Assembly (NCBI GenBank): GCA_039980135.1
Contig: JBDXCV010000009.1
Coordinates: 691,854-755,853, forward strand
DNA: 64,000 nucleotides
Direction: 5' to 3'
Origin: Alphaproteobacteria bacterium
GTDB taxonomy: Bacteria; Pseudomonadota; Alphaproteobacteria; UBA6615
Part shown: positions 1-9,344 of the stretch, in pieces
Numbering within the stretch: position 1 is the first letter of the stretch
Layout of the letters: each line of letters opens with the position of its first letter
Made by a program: the position numbers and the translations under genes
Notes under the pieces: generated by a model
Databases searched by the model: none
Told to the model about the DNA's origin: nothing
What the model saw: only the letters and a program-made list of their open reading frames with translations

Positions 1-893
1 GGTCCGACACGATCAACTACTCCGCCGCCGCATCCGGCGGATCGGTCAACCTCTCAACCGGAACAGACAGCACCGGCGCCACGATCAGCAACATCGAGAA
101 CCTGGTTGGATCGAACAGTGGTGACACGCTCGTCGGCAACGGTGAGGCGAATGTCCTGTCGGGCGGCGGCGGAAATGATACATTGAGCGGCGGCGCGGGC
201 AACGATAGGCTCCGTGGCGGAGACGGAAACGACATCCTCGCCGGCGGCGAAGGGGCCGACACGCTTAACGGCGGAGCGGGAATCGACACCGTCGTCTATG
301 CCGACGCGACAAGCGGCGTCACCGCCTCGCTGGGCGGCGTCGGCAACATTGACATCGCAAACCTCAATGACGAGGCGGACGGTGACCAGATCACCAATGT
401 TGAGAACCTCATTGGCTCCGGCCACAACGACAGCCTGACCGGCAACAGCGACGCGAACCTGATTCGCGGCGGCGGCGGCAACGATTCGATCATGGGCGGT
501 GCCGGAAACGATACGCTCGTCGGCGGAAGCGGGAACGACACGGTCTCCGGCGGCAGCGGAAATGACACTATTTCCGGTGGCGACGGCAACGACACGCTTC
601 GCGGCAATACCGGCGACGACGTGCTCAGCGGCAATGCCGGCGACGATCTGTTCCTCTATTCGTCTGGCGACGGAGACACCGCCGTCCACGGCGGCGCCGG
701 CTGGACCGACACCCTGCGCATCGACGCGCCGTCTGCGGGCGGGACCAACTGGACCATCGCCTTCGACGGCGGGTCGTCCGTCAACAGCGTGAAGGACGGC
801 TATGCGGACCTGACCGCCGACGCGTCGGGCACCATCACCTACAGCGACGGCAGCGTCATCACGTTCGACGGCCTCGAGAAAATCGAGTGGTAA
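1..893 (+). CDS. RTX calcium-binding secreted protein, C-terminal part (5' end outside window)
   Basis: The reading frame is open from base 3 to the TAA at 891-893, so this is the C-terminal ~296 residues of a longer protein. It contains two blocks of glycine/aspartate nonapeptides of the GGxGxD type, around 162-290 and 466-655. These fold into calcium-binding beta-rolls. Each block is preceded by a similar ~50-residue stretch (I-S/T-N-I/V-E-N-L followed by G-S-x-x-x-D-x-L), so the unit is a tandem duplication. After the second block comes a ~75-residue tail without repeats, ending F-D-G-L-E-K-I-E-W. Short hydrophobic tails of this kind are usual for uncleaved type I secretion signals. Export by an HlyBD/TolC-type system is therefore likely, but no such genes lie in the window. 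The activity (adhesin, protease or other) depends on the missing N-terminus and cannot be told. Confidence 0.9.
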   Translation, partial: SDTINYSAAASGGSVNLSTGTDSTGATISNIENLVGSNSGDTLVGNGEANVLSGGGGNDTLSGGAGNDRLRGGDGNDILAGGEGADTLNGGAGIDTVVYADATSGVTASLGGVGNIDIANLNDEADGDQITNVENLIGSGHNDSLTGNSDANLIRGGGGNDSIMGGAGNDTLVGGSGNDTVSGGSGNDTISGGDGNDTLRGNTGDDVLSGNAGDDLFLYSSGDGDTAVHGGAGWTDTLRIDAPSAGGTNWTIAFDGGSSVNSVKDGYADLTADASGTITYSDGSVITFDGLEKIEW

Positions 894-908
894 CGCCCGC
901 TCGCCGCG

Positions 909-1670
909 CTAGTTCCCGGCAAAGGTGACGCGCCCCCCCGTCGGCAAACCGGCGATCTCCGGCGGCGCGATGCCGGCGACCTCGAGGATCATCTTCTTCA
1001 GCACCGCCTCGGCAAAGCTGATCGTCTCGTCGACCGTGACGACGAACGCCCCGGTGCCGCCGATGATCTGTTCACGAAACTCCGCCTCCAGCGAGACCGC
1101 GCGCAGAGGCCGCGTGCTGCCGGGCCGGCTGATCGCCAGTCCGTTGATCGTAATCCCGGCCGAGATCGCATTGTCACGCGCGAGGAACAGCGGCATGCCG
1201 CCGATATTCCCGGCGTCGGCGGAGATGTCGATGATCCGCCGCAGGCCTTGATGGGAATTGGTCTGAATCAGATTCTGGGAGTAGGCGATGGCATTGCTGA
1301 TCGAGTTGTAGCCCCATGCCTGACGCGGTGCATCGACCAGCGCCGCGCCAAATGCGGCGGCCGATTCAGGGCCATCGATGACCGTCCAGTCCACGATCGT
1401 ATGCTGGGATTGCGCGCTTCCCCACTCGACATAGGCGATGATGCTTTTGCCGTGGATACCCCCGGTCAGCAGTTCCAGGACGCGCGGGTTGCGCACCGCG
1501 TTCGCATATCCTTCGCGCTGCAGACGCAGTTCCGCATCATCGATCGAGCCCGAACCGTCGGCCGCCAGGACCAGTTCGAGGTCCACGGGCTCCTGGGCTG
1601 ACGCCAAGTTGACCGGCGCGAGCAAAAGTATCGCCGCCGCGATCAATCTAACACCCGGACCAAATATCAT
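909..1670 (-). CDS. Secreted DUF1194 / VWA-domain protein
   Basis: 253 residues. A hydrophobic signal peptide (about 1-25, likely cut after A-S-A) is followed at once by a von Willebrand A-like fold. The metal-ion (MIDAS) triad D38-x-S40-x-S42 is visible in the motif D-G-S-G-S. The overall pattern matches the DUF1194 family of periplasmic VWA proteins, whose function is not established. It is the last gene of a minus-strand run (MgtC-like, SLC13, AI-2E family, this gene), 30 bases after the AI-2E-family gene, so cotranscription is plausible. It converges with the RTX gene with only 15 bases between stops. A role in binding metal-dependent ligands or surface proteins would be inference. The family call is good, the role unknown. 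Confidence 0.8.
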   Translation of the reverse strand: MIFGPGVRLIAAAILLLAPVNLASAQEPVDLELVLAADGSGSIDDAELRLQREGYANAVRNPRVLELLTGGIHGKSIIAYVEWGSAQSQHTIVDWTVIDGPESAAAFGAALVDAPRQAWGYNSISNAIAYSQNLIQTNSHQGLRRIIDISADAGNIGGMPLFLARDNAISAGITINGLAISRPGSTRPLRAVSLEAEFREQIIGGTGAFVVTVDETISFAEAVLKKMILEVAGIAPPEIAGLPTGGRVTFAGN

Positions 1671-1700
1671 TTCACACCCGCTAATTATGTGATGAGTGAA

Positions 1701-2786
1701 CTAACCCGATTTCTCTGTTCCGGGCAGGATAGCAGCAAAGGCCGTTCGATATATCTGCAACGTTGTCAGGAAAACCGCCGCCAGTATTGGTCCCACCACA
1801 ATCCCGACGACACCGAACGCCGCAATGCCTCCGAAGATCGACAGCAAGACAAGCAGGTCTGGTATCTGGGTCTCCTCACCAACCATCCAGGGGCGCAGAA
1901 TATTATCAACCAACCCCACCACGAGAACACCCCAGACAAGCAGGCCGATGGCGGCGAACGTCTGCCCCACCGAAAACAGATAGATCACGGCCGGAACCCA
2001 CACGATCGCCGACCCCAGACCGGGAATTGCGGAGAATATCAGGACGGCGGTCCCCCAGAACGCGGCACCCTGAATACCGAGAACCCAGAACGCGAGACCG
2101 ACCAGCAACCCCTGCAAGACCCCGATTACCAGAATGCTCTTGAGTGTCGCCTTGGTGACGGTCAGACCGCGGTCGATCAATCCATCGCGATCGTCAGAAT
2201 CGAGGGGAAGATAACGCAGTGCCGAATCCAGCAAATCCGGCCCCCGCATCAGAAAAAAGAACATCGCGTAAAAGAAGACGAACAAATTCAGGAGAACCGT
2301 GACGGTGCCACGCGTCGCGTCGCGGATGCTATTGAACAGAAACTGCCCCGCACCGCCTGCCAACTCTCCCAGCTTCGCGATGATCTGCGTCTTGTAGGGC
2401 TCAAGCTGATCGTGAAAAGGAAGCCATGCCGGCAGATCGAGCGCCACGGAGCCGGGTGTGCGAACCTGGTTCTCGATCCAGGGCGATACCGCCTTGCTGA
2501 TCGCCAGCGCCTCGCTGGCGACCAGTCCGGTAATCGCCAGCACCGGTATGCCTACGGCGGTCGCCACGATCGCGATCACCAGCCCTGATGCCACCGAAGG
2601 ATGCACACGCAACCCGGTCCGTACCTTTGTGTAAAGAGGATGCAGCAGCGCGCTGAAGATGACGGCCATGAGAACCGCAAGCAGGAAATTCCGGATCAAC
2701 CCGGCGAATGCCAGGCAAACCACGATGGTAAATGCGAGCACAAATGCGGCCCGGTAGCGTTTATGCAACTGTTCTATTTCACTCAT
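1701..2786 (-). CDS. AI-2E family transporter (PerM-like permease)
   Basis: 361 residues from the ATG at 2786. A longer frame reaches 2849 but would overlap the end of the upstream permease and adds a non-conserved cysteine-rich leader, so the M-S-E-I-E-Q start is preferred. The protein is mostly membrane: two helices near the N-terminus, a central soluble part (~70-150), then about six more helices. The P-G-L-G-S segment and the final G-I-V-V-G-P-I-L segment are typical of the AI-2E/UPF0118 family. Members have been linked to AI-2 export or Na+/H+ exchange, and the substrate cannot be read from sequence. It sits 13 bases after the SLC13 permease gene and is probably cotranscribed with it. 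Confidence 0.85.
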   Translation of the reverse strand: MSEIEQLHKRYRAAFVLAFTIVVCLAFAGLIRNFLLAVLMAVIFSALLHPLYTKVRTGLRVHPSVASGLVIAIVATAVGIPVLAITGLVASEALAISKAVSPWIENQVRTPGSVALDLPAWLPFHDQLEPYKTQIIAKLGELAGGAGQFLFNSIRDATRGTVTVLLNLFVFFYAMFFFLMRGPDLLDSALRYLPLDSDDRDGLIDRGLTVTKATLKSILVIGVLQGLLVGLAFWVLGIQGAAFWGTAVLIFSAIPGLGSAIVWVPAVIYLFSVGQTFAAIGLLVWGVLVVGLVDNILRPWMVGEETQIPDLLVLLSIFGGIAAFGVVGIVVGPILAAVFLTTLQIYRTAFAAILPGTEKSG

Positions 2787-2799
2787 CGAACCGCACGGA

Positions 2800-4581
2800 T
2801 TACAGAGACCAGAACAAGAGAATAGCCGGACTGCCAACCAGAACCGCAACTAAAGAAACCGGCAGACCCAACTTCCAATAGTCACGAAACTCATAACCCC
2901 CGGGCCCCATCACCAGGAGGTTCGACTGGTGCCCGATCGGGGTCACGAAAGCACAGGAACTGCCGATGGCCACGGCCATCAGGAACGGGTCCGCGCTGAC
3001 GTCCAGCCCGTTCGCGATGTTGATCGCGAGCGGTGCCATCAGGATTGCGGTCGCCGCGTTGTTGACGACATTCGACAATGCGATGGCGATGATCATCAGC
3101 AGCGGCACGACCAGCAATGCCGGTGAAGCCCCCATCAGCCCGACGATAGACTGTCCGATCAACTGGGTGACCCCGGTGCTGTCGAGGGTGGCGCCAACGG
3201 GGACCAGCGCACCGAGCAACACGATGATCGGCCAATCGATGGCGTCATACATCTCGCGCATCGACAGGAAATTCGCCAACACCATGAGCACAGCCGCCAG
3301 CGACAGTGATACCTGGATCGGCACCACACCAACCGCACTGGCGATGAGGGCCGCACAAAACACAAGAATGGGCACCGGTGAAAAACTGCGCCGAATCGCG
3401 ACGCCACGCTGTTCCAGCGGGAGACATTCCAGCGCCGCACAGGTCTCGCGGATCGTATCGCTGTCACCCTGCACCAACAGGACATCGCCCACACGCAGAC
3501 GCACATGGCCAAGCCGGGTGCGGATACTCGCGCCCTGACGGGCAACTCCCAGGAGATTGATACCGTAGGAAGAGCGCAGCCTTATTCCCGCCGCGGTGCG
3601 GCGTTCCAGCCGCGAGCCCGGAAGCACGACAACTTCCGCATTGACCACATCCTCGGATGAGAACAGGTCGGCACCGAAATGACGCTCGGCGGTGATCCGG
3701 GCGCCCGTCTTGTCCATGAACGCGCGCAGGGAGTCCGGGTCGGCTTCGACGATGAATGTGTCTTCGGGCCGGATGCCGACATTGCCATGGGGTGACAGGA
3801 TACGCTCGCCATCGCGAATCATCGCGACGACGGCGATGTCATCGTCACCGGCTTCGCGAAACACCCGCAACCGCTCCCCGGAGAATGCGCTATCTTCCGG
3901 AACCGCGAGTTCGGTCAGATAGGGTTCGAGCTGCGCGTAGACGTCGGCGTCGGAATTGCCGCCCCGGATCGGAATCAAAAACCGCGCGAACCCTGCGATC
4001 ACAAGCAACCCTGCGAGCGCAACCAGAAGTCCGACCGGGGTGAAATCGAAAATGCCGAATGACTCGCCCATTGCCTCCTGACGGAACGTCGCGATAATGA
4101 TATTCGGCGGCGTGCCGATCATGGTGAGCAGGCCGCCCAGGATCGAGCCGAAGGCGAGCGGCATCAGAAAATAGCCAGGATGCACCCCGATGCGGCGCGC
4201 CACCTGAAGCGCCACCGGCAGCATGAGCGCCAGCGCCCCGATGTTGTTCATGAATGCGGACATCACCGTGACCGCACCGGTTTGCAGCATCATGGATATA
4301 ACCAGGCTCGATGACGCCTGCGTAATGCGCGCCGCAATGATATCGACGATCCCGGCCTTCTCCAGCGCGGCGCTGATCACGAGCATCGCGGCCACCGTGA
4401 TGATCGCCGGATGACCGAAGCCCCGGAACGCCTCGCTGTCTGGGATCACCCCCAGCAAAACCAGCGCGAGAAGCGAAACAAGTGCCACGAGGTCGTACCG
4501 CCAATGCCCCCAGGCGAAAAGAACAAGCGTCAGGGCAAGCGTCGCGACAACCGCGATCTGGTTAAAATCCATCGGCACCAT
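2800..4581 (-). CDS. SLC13/DASS-family permease with two RCK_C (TrkA-C) domains
   Basis: 593 residues; M4 (position 4572) is an equally possible start. Two halves of membrane helices (about 1-205 and 400-593) flank a soluble insert with two RCK_C/TrkA-C-like domains (about 225-290 and 310-385). This architecture is that of the SLC13/CitT-like anion symporters found in many bacteria. The helix-hairpin signatures N-N-x-G/A-A and the S-N-L-L motif near the C-terminus fit the divalent-anion symporter fold. Substrates in the family include sulfate and dicarboxylates and cannot be settled here. The gene follows the MgtC-like gene by 8 bases and precedes the AI-2E-family gene by 13, suggesting one ion/solute transport transcript. 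Confidence 0.9.
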   Translation of the reverse strand: MVPMDFNQIAVVATLALTLVLFAWGHWRYDLVALVSLLALVLLGVIPDSEAFRGFGHPAIITVAAMLVISAALEKAGIVDIIAARITQASSSLVISMMLQTGAVTVMSAFMNNIGALALMLPVALQVARRIGVHPGYFLMPLAFGSILGGLLTMIGTPPNIIIATFRQEAMGESFGIFDFTPVGLLVALAGLLVIAGFARFLIPIRGGNSDADVYAQLEPYLTELAVPEDSAFSGERLRVFREAGDDDIAVVAMIRDGERILSPHGNVGIRPEDTFIVEADPDSLRAFMDKTGARITAERHFGADLFSSEDVVNAEVVVLPGSRLERRTAAGIRLRSSYGINLLGVARQGASIRTRLGHVRLRVGDVLLVQGDSDTIRETCAALECLPLEQRGVAIRRSFSPVPILVFCAALIASAVGVVPIQVSLSLAAVLMVLANFLSMREMYDAIDWPIIVLLGALVPVGATLDSTGVTQLIGQSIVGLMGASPALLVVPLLMIIAIALSNVVNNAATAILMAPLAINIANGLDVSADPFLMAVAIGSSCAFVTPIGHQSNLLVMGPGGYEFRDYWKLGLPVSLVAVLVGSPAILLFWSL

Positions 4582-4589
4582 CCCTGCGG

Positions 4590-5084
4590 CTATGTCTTGC
4601 CATTCATGTCTTCGGTGTTCTCATCGATTTCCGCGCGCAGCATGCCGAAAATCACAAAAATTACGACCGCAACAGCCGCGGCAAGCAACGCATAGATATA
4701 CAGACCGAACCCGACCGACATCCCAATTCCGCCCGCCATCCAGATCCCGGCTCCGGTCGTGCTGCCAATCAAGCCGCCGTCCGCACGCGATTGAATGATT
4801 GCGCCGGCACCCAGGAAGCCGATGCCCCCGATAACCCCCTGCATGACACGGCTGACGTCCACTTGCGCAATGCCGTTTGCGGTGAGAGGTCCGAGCCCGA
4901 GTTCCAGAACCAGCATGGCGAAAAGACAAGAACCGGCAGAGACCATCATGAAGGGACGGAAACCCAGAGGCTTGCTCTTCACAGAACGTTCAAACCCGAC
5001 CGCGAACCCAAGTCCGGCGGCCAACACCAACCGCAACAGAATCTCCCATATCTCCAGATAATATGTCGCAAACATTTCGCTCAT
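4590..5084 (-). CDS. MgtC/SapB family membrane protein
   Basis: 164 residues with about four membrane helices. The N-terminal part carries the conserved features of MgtC: L-R-L-V-L-A-x-x-L-G near residue 16 onward, the G-F-E-R segment, G-x-R-P/T-x-M-x-V-S-x-G, and the V-M-Q-G-V-I-x-G-I-G-F-L-G-A-G-A-I-I block. It is short (no C-terminal ACT-like domain), like YhiD/SapB. Relatives affect growth at low magnesium or membrane potential, and the specific role is unknown. A GGAG ribosome-binding site lies 9 bases before the ATG. It is the first gene of the four-gene minus-strand run ending with the VWA protein. Confidence 0.88.
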   Translation of the reverse strand: MSEMFATYYLEIWEILLRLVLAAGLGFAVGFERSVKSKPLGFRPFMMVSAGSCLFAMLVLELGLGPLTANGIAQVDVSRVMQGVIGGIGFLGAGAIIQSRADGGLIGSTTGAGIWMAGGIGMSVGFGLYIYALLAAAVAVVIFVIFGMLRAEIDENTEDMNGKT

Positions 5085-5193
5085 CTCGGTTTACTCCGTT
5101 GGGCTCACCCGTTTCGGCCCGCTGGACGGGCCAACATTCCTTCGGACCGGTAGAACCTGTATTCTTGGTCCCCACACAACAATGTAGGCCATC

Positions 5194-5739
5194 ATGCGAA
5201 TCTCCGAAATTGATCCCGACGCTCTTACACCCGAACAGAAAGAAATCTACGACCGGATCACTGCCGGCCCGCGCGGCCAGGTCCGCGGTCCTTACCATGC
5301 CTATCTCCTTCATCCCGGGGTCTGCGAGGGAGTCGAGCGGATGGGACATTTCCTGCGTTTCGCGGCGACCCTGCCCGGAAACCTGCGCGAGCTCGCAATC
5401 CTGGTTGTCGGGCGCCACTGGAAGGCCGAATTCGAATGGTTCGCGCACGCCCCCATCGCCGTCCGCGAAGGCCTGTCCGAAGACATCGTCGAAGCCATCC
5501 GCGCCGGCACCCCGCCCAACTTTGGCAATGACGACGAGGCGGCCGTCTACGGTTTCGTGCGCGCGCTGCTCGAGAGCGGACGGGTCGACGACGATATCTA
5601 TGCCGATATGAAGTCGCGCTTCGGCGAGGATGGCATCGTCGAACTGACGGGGATCGTCGGCCACTACACGGGCGTGGCGATGACGCTCAACAGCTTCGAG
5701 ATCGTCCCACCCGAGGGCGAACGACCGGACTTCCCCTAG
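5194..5739 (+). CDS. Carboxymuconolactone decarboxylase family protein
   Basis: 181 residues, all-helical, of the CMD/AhpD-like superfamily. The middle of the protein (R-E-L-A-I-L-V-V-G-R, then E-W-F-A-H-A) matches the conserved CMD core with its histidine. The redox C-x-x-C of AhpD is absent, so a peroxidase role like AhpD is unlikely. Proteins like this are often annotated as CMD-family without a known substrate. The gene stands alone on the plus strand between two minus-strand operons and converges on the thiolase gene. The family is clear, the function unknown. Confidence 0.85.
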   Translation: MRISEIDPDALTPEQKEIYDRITAGPRGQVRGPYHAYLLHPGVCEGVERMGHFLRFAATLPGNLRELAILVVGRHWKAEFEWFAHAPIAVREGLSEDIVEAIRAGTPPNFGNDDEAAVYGFVRALLESGRVDDDIYADMKSRFGEDGIVELTGIVGHYTGVAMTLNSFEIVPPEGERPDFP

Positions 5740-5754
5740 CCGACAACAACGTTC

Positions 5755-6936
5755 CTAGAATATCTCGAACAGCCCGGCGACGCCCATGCCGCCGCCGACG
5801 CACATCGTCACGACGGTATTCTTGGCACCGCGGCGATGCCCCTCGATGAGCGCATGCCCGGTCATCCGGTTGCCGCTCATGCCATACGGGTGCCCGATCG
5901 AGATCGAGCCGCCGTCAACATTGTATTTTTCCGGGTCGATGCCCAGCGTGTCACGGCAGTAGAGGGCCTGGACCGCGAACGCCTCGTTCAACTCCCACAG
6001 ATCGATGTCATCCACCGTGAGACCATTGCGTTCCAGCAGGCGCGGCACGGCGAACACCGGCCCGATGCCCATTTCGTCGGGCTCGCAACCCGAAACGGCC
6101 AGCCCGAGATAACGCCCGAGCGGCTCGAGCCCGCGCTGTTCGGCGAGCTTCTCGTCCATCACCACGCACGCGCTGGCGCCATCCGACAACTGGCTGGCAT
6201 TTCCCGCCGTGACCGACCCACCCTCGCGCACGGCGTCCAGACCGGCCAGGCTCTCCGTATTCGTCGTCGGCCGGTTGCACTCGTCGCGATCGAGGGTGAC
6301 GGCCTTCTCGCTCACCTCGCCGGTCTCCCGATCCTTGACCAGCATGGTCGTCTCGACCGGAATGATCTCGTCGTCGAAGCGCCCGGCCTGCTGGGCTGCT
6401 GCGGTGCGCAGCTGGCTCGACAGGGCATACTCGTCCTGGCTCTCCCGGCTGACGCCATAACGATCGGCCACGGTCTCGGCCGTGTCGAGCATGACCATGA
6501 AGATTTCGGGCTTCACCTCGCGCACATGGGGATCCTCGACCCGCATATCGGCCTGATGGGCCGGATCCAGGGCGCTGATCGCCTCGATCCCGCCGGCCAC
6601 GGCGACGGGCACCTTGTCCATCACCACCCGGTTCGCGGCGGATGCGATCGATTGCAGCCCCGACGAGCAGAAACGGTTGATCGTGGCCGCTCCCGCGGTC
6701 ACCGGGATGCCGGCCCAAAGCGCGGCATGGCGAGCGAAATTCTGTCCGGTCGCACCCTCGGGGTTGGCGCAGCCCATCAGCACATCCTCGACCATGTCGG
6801 GCTCGATCCCGGCACGTTCGACGGCGTTCTTGATCGCGATCCCGCCCAGCTTCGCCGGTGTGGTGTTGTTGAAAGACCCACGATAGGCCTTCCCGATCGG
6901 GGTCCGGGCAGTGGACACAATGACGGCACTGGTCAT
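5755..6936 (-). CDS. Acetyl-CoA C-acyltransferase (thiolase)
   Basis: 393 residues, full length for a thiolase. The acyl-accepting cysteine is C90 in the motif R-F-C-S-S-G-L-Q. The C-terminal catalytic residues are H349 (I-G-H-P-Y-G) and C379 (M-C-V-G-G-G-M-G). N-E-A-F-A is also present. The enzyme cleaves 3-ketoacyl-CoA with CoA, or runs in reverse to condense acyl-CoAs. The S-S-G-L-Q wording is closer to degradative FadA-type thiolases than to PhaA, but chain length cannot be assigned. It is the last gene of an amidase / YciI-like / thiolase operon with gaps of 12 and 26 bases, which suggests a catabolic pathway that ends in a beta-ketoacyl-CoA. Confidence 0.93.
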   Translation of the reverse strand: MTSAVIVSTARTPIGKAYRGSFNNTTPAKLGGIAIKNAVERAGIEPDMVEDVLMGCANPEGATGQNFARHAALWAGIPVTAGAATINRFCSSGLQSIASAANRVVMDKVPVAVAGGIEAISALDPAHQADMRVEDPHVREVKPEIFMVMLDTAETVADRYGVSRESQDEYALSSQLRTAAAQQAGRFDDEIIPVETTMLVKDRETGEVSEKAVTLDRDECNRPTTNTESLAGLDAVREGGSVTAGNASQLSDGASACVVMDEKLAEQRGLEPLGRYLGLAVSGCEPDEMGIGPVFAVPRLLERNGLTVDDIDLWELNEAFAVQALYCRDTLGIDPEKYNVDGGSISIGHPYGMSGNRMTGHALIEGHRRGAKNTVVTMCVGGGMGVAGLFEIF

Positions 6937-6962
6937 GATTTGATCTCCTAGAAGCGACTGGC

Positions 6963-7544
6963 CTAGACGTGGCCGAAGCGCCAGCGTTCGATGGTGAGAC
7001 TGCGACCCTCGGAGCCGCGCGACAGGGGCTCATCGGCAAGGAATGCATCCGCATCCGGCCGGTCATCCGCATCGATCACGTACAACGCGCCCGCAACGTC
7101 AGCACGCGCATCGTCCAGCAGCGCGCCGGCAAACACGATTCGTGCTTCATGGCGCGCCAGGAATTCCGACACATCCCCGGAGGCCCGGTCCGGCAAAAGC
7201 GGGTCGGTGCGTGCGATGACGATGAACTGGGTCCGGCCATCGGTCTGTGCATAGTCGCGTTGGCGCATATCCGTCCAGGGCTGCAGCGGTTCGATATCGA
7301 TCCGGCGAAAAATCTTCGCCGTCGTATAGGGGTCGGTGTCGATATAGGTCTTTGCGGCGGCATGGTCGGGGAAATCAACGACCCGGAAACTGCCATTGGC
7401 GTTCGATCCGTCGCCGACCATCATCGGCCCGGAATACCAGGTCTCGGCCTTGAACTTGTCGAGATGCTCGATATGCGCGGCGATGGTCGCCTCGCGGGTT
7501 GCTGCCATGTCCGGCTTGGACACGCATTTTATCATCCATTCCAT
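6963..7544 (-). CDS. Tandem YciI-like domain protein
   Basis: 193 residues made of two YciI-like ferredoxin-fold units. The first is about 1-90 (M-I-K-C-V-S-K-P-D start, then H-x-E-H-L-D) and the second about 105-190 (F-I-V-I-A-R-T-D, then [15 protein letters not shown]). In single-domain YciI proteins a conserved His-Asp pair near the N-terminal strand is thought to be catalytic. Here H22/H25-L-D lie in unit one and R-x-x-H-E in unit two. YciI proteins usually form dimers, so this looks like a fused dimer. It lies between the amidase and thiolase genes and probably works in the same pathway; the reaction is unknown. Confidence 0.75.
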   Translation of the reverse strand: MEWMIKCVSKPDMAATREATIAAHIEHLDKFKAETWYSGPMMVGDGSNANGSFRVVDFPDHAAAKTYIDTDPYTTAKIFRRIDIEPLQPWTDMRQRDYAQTDGRTQFIVIARTDPLLPDRASGDVSEFLARHEARIVFAGALLDDARADVAGALYVIDADDRPDADAFLADEPLSRGSEGRSLTIERWRFGHV

Positions 7545-7556
7545 GGGGAAAGCCTC

Positions 7557-8873
7557 TCAACCAGTATGCGGGACCGCCTCGGACAGGCGTGGGGCGACCC
7601 GCGCCATATATCGATCATAACCCGGCGCGCCGGCCAGCAGCATGCCGATCGGCATCTCACCCGCGTCCAGGCCAGACGGCATCGACACGACGGGGCCGCC
7701 AAGCGCGGTCCAGGGTGCGATGAAACGTCGGTCGCCGGTCCATTCGAGACCCGCCGGCGCCGTGGCCGGGGTCGCCGGCCAGAGCACCAGGTCGGTCGGC
7801 TTGACGACATCGTAAAACGCCGCGCGCATGGCATCGATCTGGCGCCGCTCGGCCTGATAAACATCGTCGTCGATCTCATTGCCGTCGATGACCGACTGGC
7901 GCAACACCGCGCCGACCTGATCCTCGGGAAACTCCAGCAATCCGGCATGCACGCGCGCCAGTTCATAGACGGTCGTATGTCCCTGCAACTCGTTGATATC
8001 CTCGAGCGAAATAGGGGAATCCATTTCCAGCACTTCATGGCCTGCATCGCCCAGCCGGGCGGCCACATCATCCCGCGCGGCCATGATCTCGTCGCTCGCT
8101 TCCGCCAGGAACGGGTCATTCATGACGACAACCCGGACGTCTCCGTCGAGTCCCGCATCCGGCCGGCCATGGGGTGGCCGGACCGCGTCATAGAGATAGC
8201 AGGCATCCGCGACCGACCAGCCGAACAGGCCCGGCGTGTCATAGACCGGTGCAAGCGGTGCAATGCCATAGGTGGCCATGCTGCGGGTGGAGGGCTTGAA
8301 GGCGGCAATCCCGCAATAGGCCGCGGGCCGATTTACCGATGCCACGGTCTGGGTTCCAACGGCGGCGGGAACCATACCGGCGCCGACCGCCGCACCCGAT
8401 CCGCTGCTCGAGCCGCCGGGGGTATGCCCAATATTGTGCGGATTGCGTGCCGGCGACGGGTCGTAATAGGCGAACTCGGTCGTGTGGGTCTTGCCAAGGA
8501 TGATCGCGCCCGCGGCGCGCAACGCGGTCACAATCTCGGCATCGGCGGTTGCCGGTTGGGCGTCGGAACGGGTGCGACTGTTACAGCGGGTGGGCCAACC
8601 CGCGACATCACAGATGTCCTTGATGGCGACCGGCACACCGTGAAGCGGCCCTCGCAGCATCCCGTCATTGGCCTCGCGGTTCATCACGGCGGCGGCCGCC
8701 AGCGCCCCGGCGGAATCCACCGACACCCAGGCGATCACCTCGTCGTCGACATCCGCGATCCGGTCGAGACAGGCCTGCACCGCATCCGTCGGGGTACATC
8801 TCCCGGCGCGTATATCGGCGGCGATATCGACGACCCGTCCCGGTGAAGCCGCGAAGGAGACCTGTTCCGCCAT
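7557..8873 (-). CDS. Amidase (amidase signature family)
   Basis: 438 residues. The amidase-signature catalytic triad is visible: K85 in V-A-I-K-D-I, the cis-serine in the G-G-S-S-S-G-S-G block (153-160), and the nucleophile S179 in T-V-A-S-V-N-R-P-A. No signal peptide is seen, so it should act in the cytoplasm on a small amide or acylated amine. The family includes GatA, but GatB/C partners are absent and the length and context argue for a catabolic amidase. It starts an operon with the YciI-like protein and thiolase. The upstream 137 bases, up to the lipoprotein gene on the other strand, should hold its promoter, although I see no convincing -35/-10 pair. Confidence 0.9.
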   Translation of the reverse strand: MAEQVSFAASPGRVVDIAADIRAGRCTPTDAVQACLDRIADVDDEVIAWVSVDSAGALAAAAVMNREANDGMLRGPLHGVPVAIKDICDVAGWPTRCNSRTRSDAQPATADAEIVTALRAAGAIILGKTHTTEFAYYDPSPARNPHNIGHTPGGSSSGSGAAVGAGMVPAAVGTQTVASVNRPAAYCGIAAFKPSTRSMATYGIAPLAPVYDTPGLFGWSVADACYLYDAVRPPHGRPDAGLDGDVRVVVMNDPFLAEASDEIMAARDDVAARLGDAGHEVLEMDSPISLEDINELQGHTTVYELARVHAGLLEFPEDQVGAVLRQSVIDGNEIDDDVYQAERRQIDAMRAAFYDVVKPTDLVLWPATPATAPAGLEWTGDRRFIAPWTALGGPVVSMPSGLDAGEMPIGMLLAGAPGYDRYMARVAPRLSEAVPHTG

Positions 8874-9010
8874 GATGCCATTCCTCTCGTTCCGAACTGT
8901 GTATCAAGGCTAGCATATCCGGACCTGGACAGGCAGAATCGGGATCGGATCATCGTATGCGCAAAGAGCCGCGCAGACGTCCATAACCCGGATGAAGTCA
9001 GAGTTTCGTA

Positions 9011-9328
9011 ATGTCGAGGAAAGCGTTCGTTCTCATCACTCTCGGACTGATCGTCCTGGCGGCATGCACGCACCGTCGGGAGTGGAAAACCTACGATGTA
9101 ACAATCGAGACGAACCCGCCGGGCGCGCGCTGCAGTTTCGAACGCGACGGGCTGGTCACCCGCCCCGGCAAAACCACACCTTTCGACATCACGCTTACCA
9201 GTATCGCGTCTGACATCTCCGTGCGATGCGCGGTGTATGGCTATCATCCGGCCGTGACCACCGTCTCCGGGCGGTTCCGGGGCACCATCGAGTTCAACCT
9301 GACGCCGGACGCACAGGCGGAGCGCTAG
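9011..9328 (+). CDS. Small lipoprotein with PEGA-like segment
   Basis: 105 residues. A lipoprotein signal is clear: hydrophobic residues 5-16 followed by the lipobox L-A-A-C with C19 as the lipidated cysteine. The mature part has T-N-P-P-G-A-R-C-S-F, which resembles the start of PEGA domains (surface-layer or envelope beta domains), and two further cysteines that could form a disulfide. It ends soon after a beta-rich stretch. No function is known. It stands alone between the divergent amidase and the convergent ABC ATPase gene. The start is weakly supported because no good ribosome-binding site precedes the ATG, but the lipobox position fits. Confidence 0.7.
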   Translation: MSRKAFVLITLGLIVLAACTHRREWKTYDVTIETNPPGARCSFERDGLVTRPGKTTPFDITLTSIASDISVRCAVYGYHPAVTTVSGRFRGTIEFNLTPDAQAER

Positions 9329-9344
9329 GCATTAATGAGTGCCA

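Noticed and set aside
6969-8846. 625-codon plus-strand frame
   Set aside because: Antisense to the amidase and YciI-like genes, with no recognisable domain.
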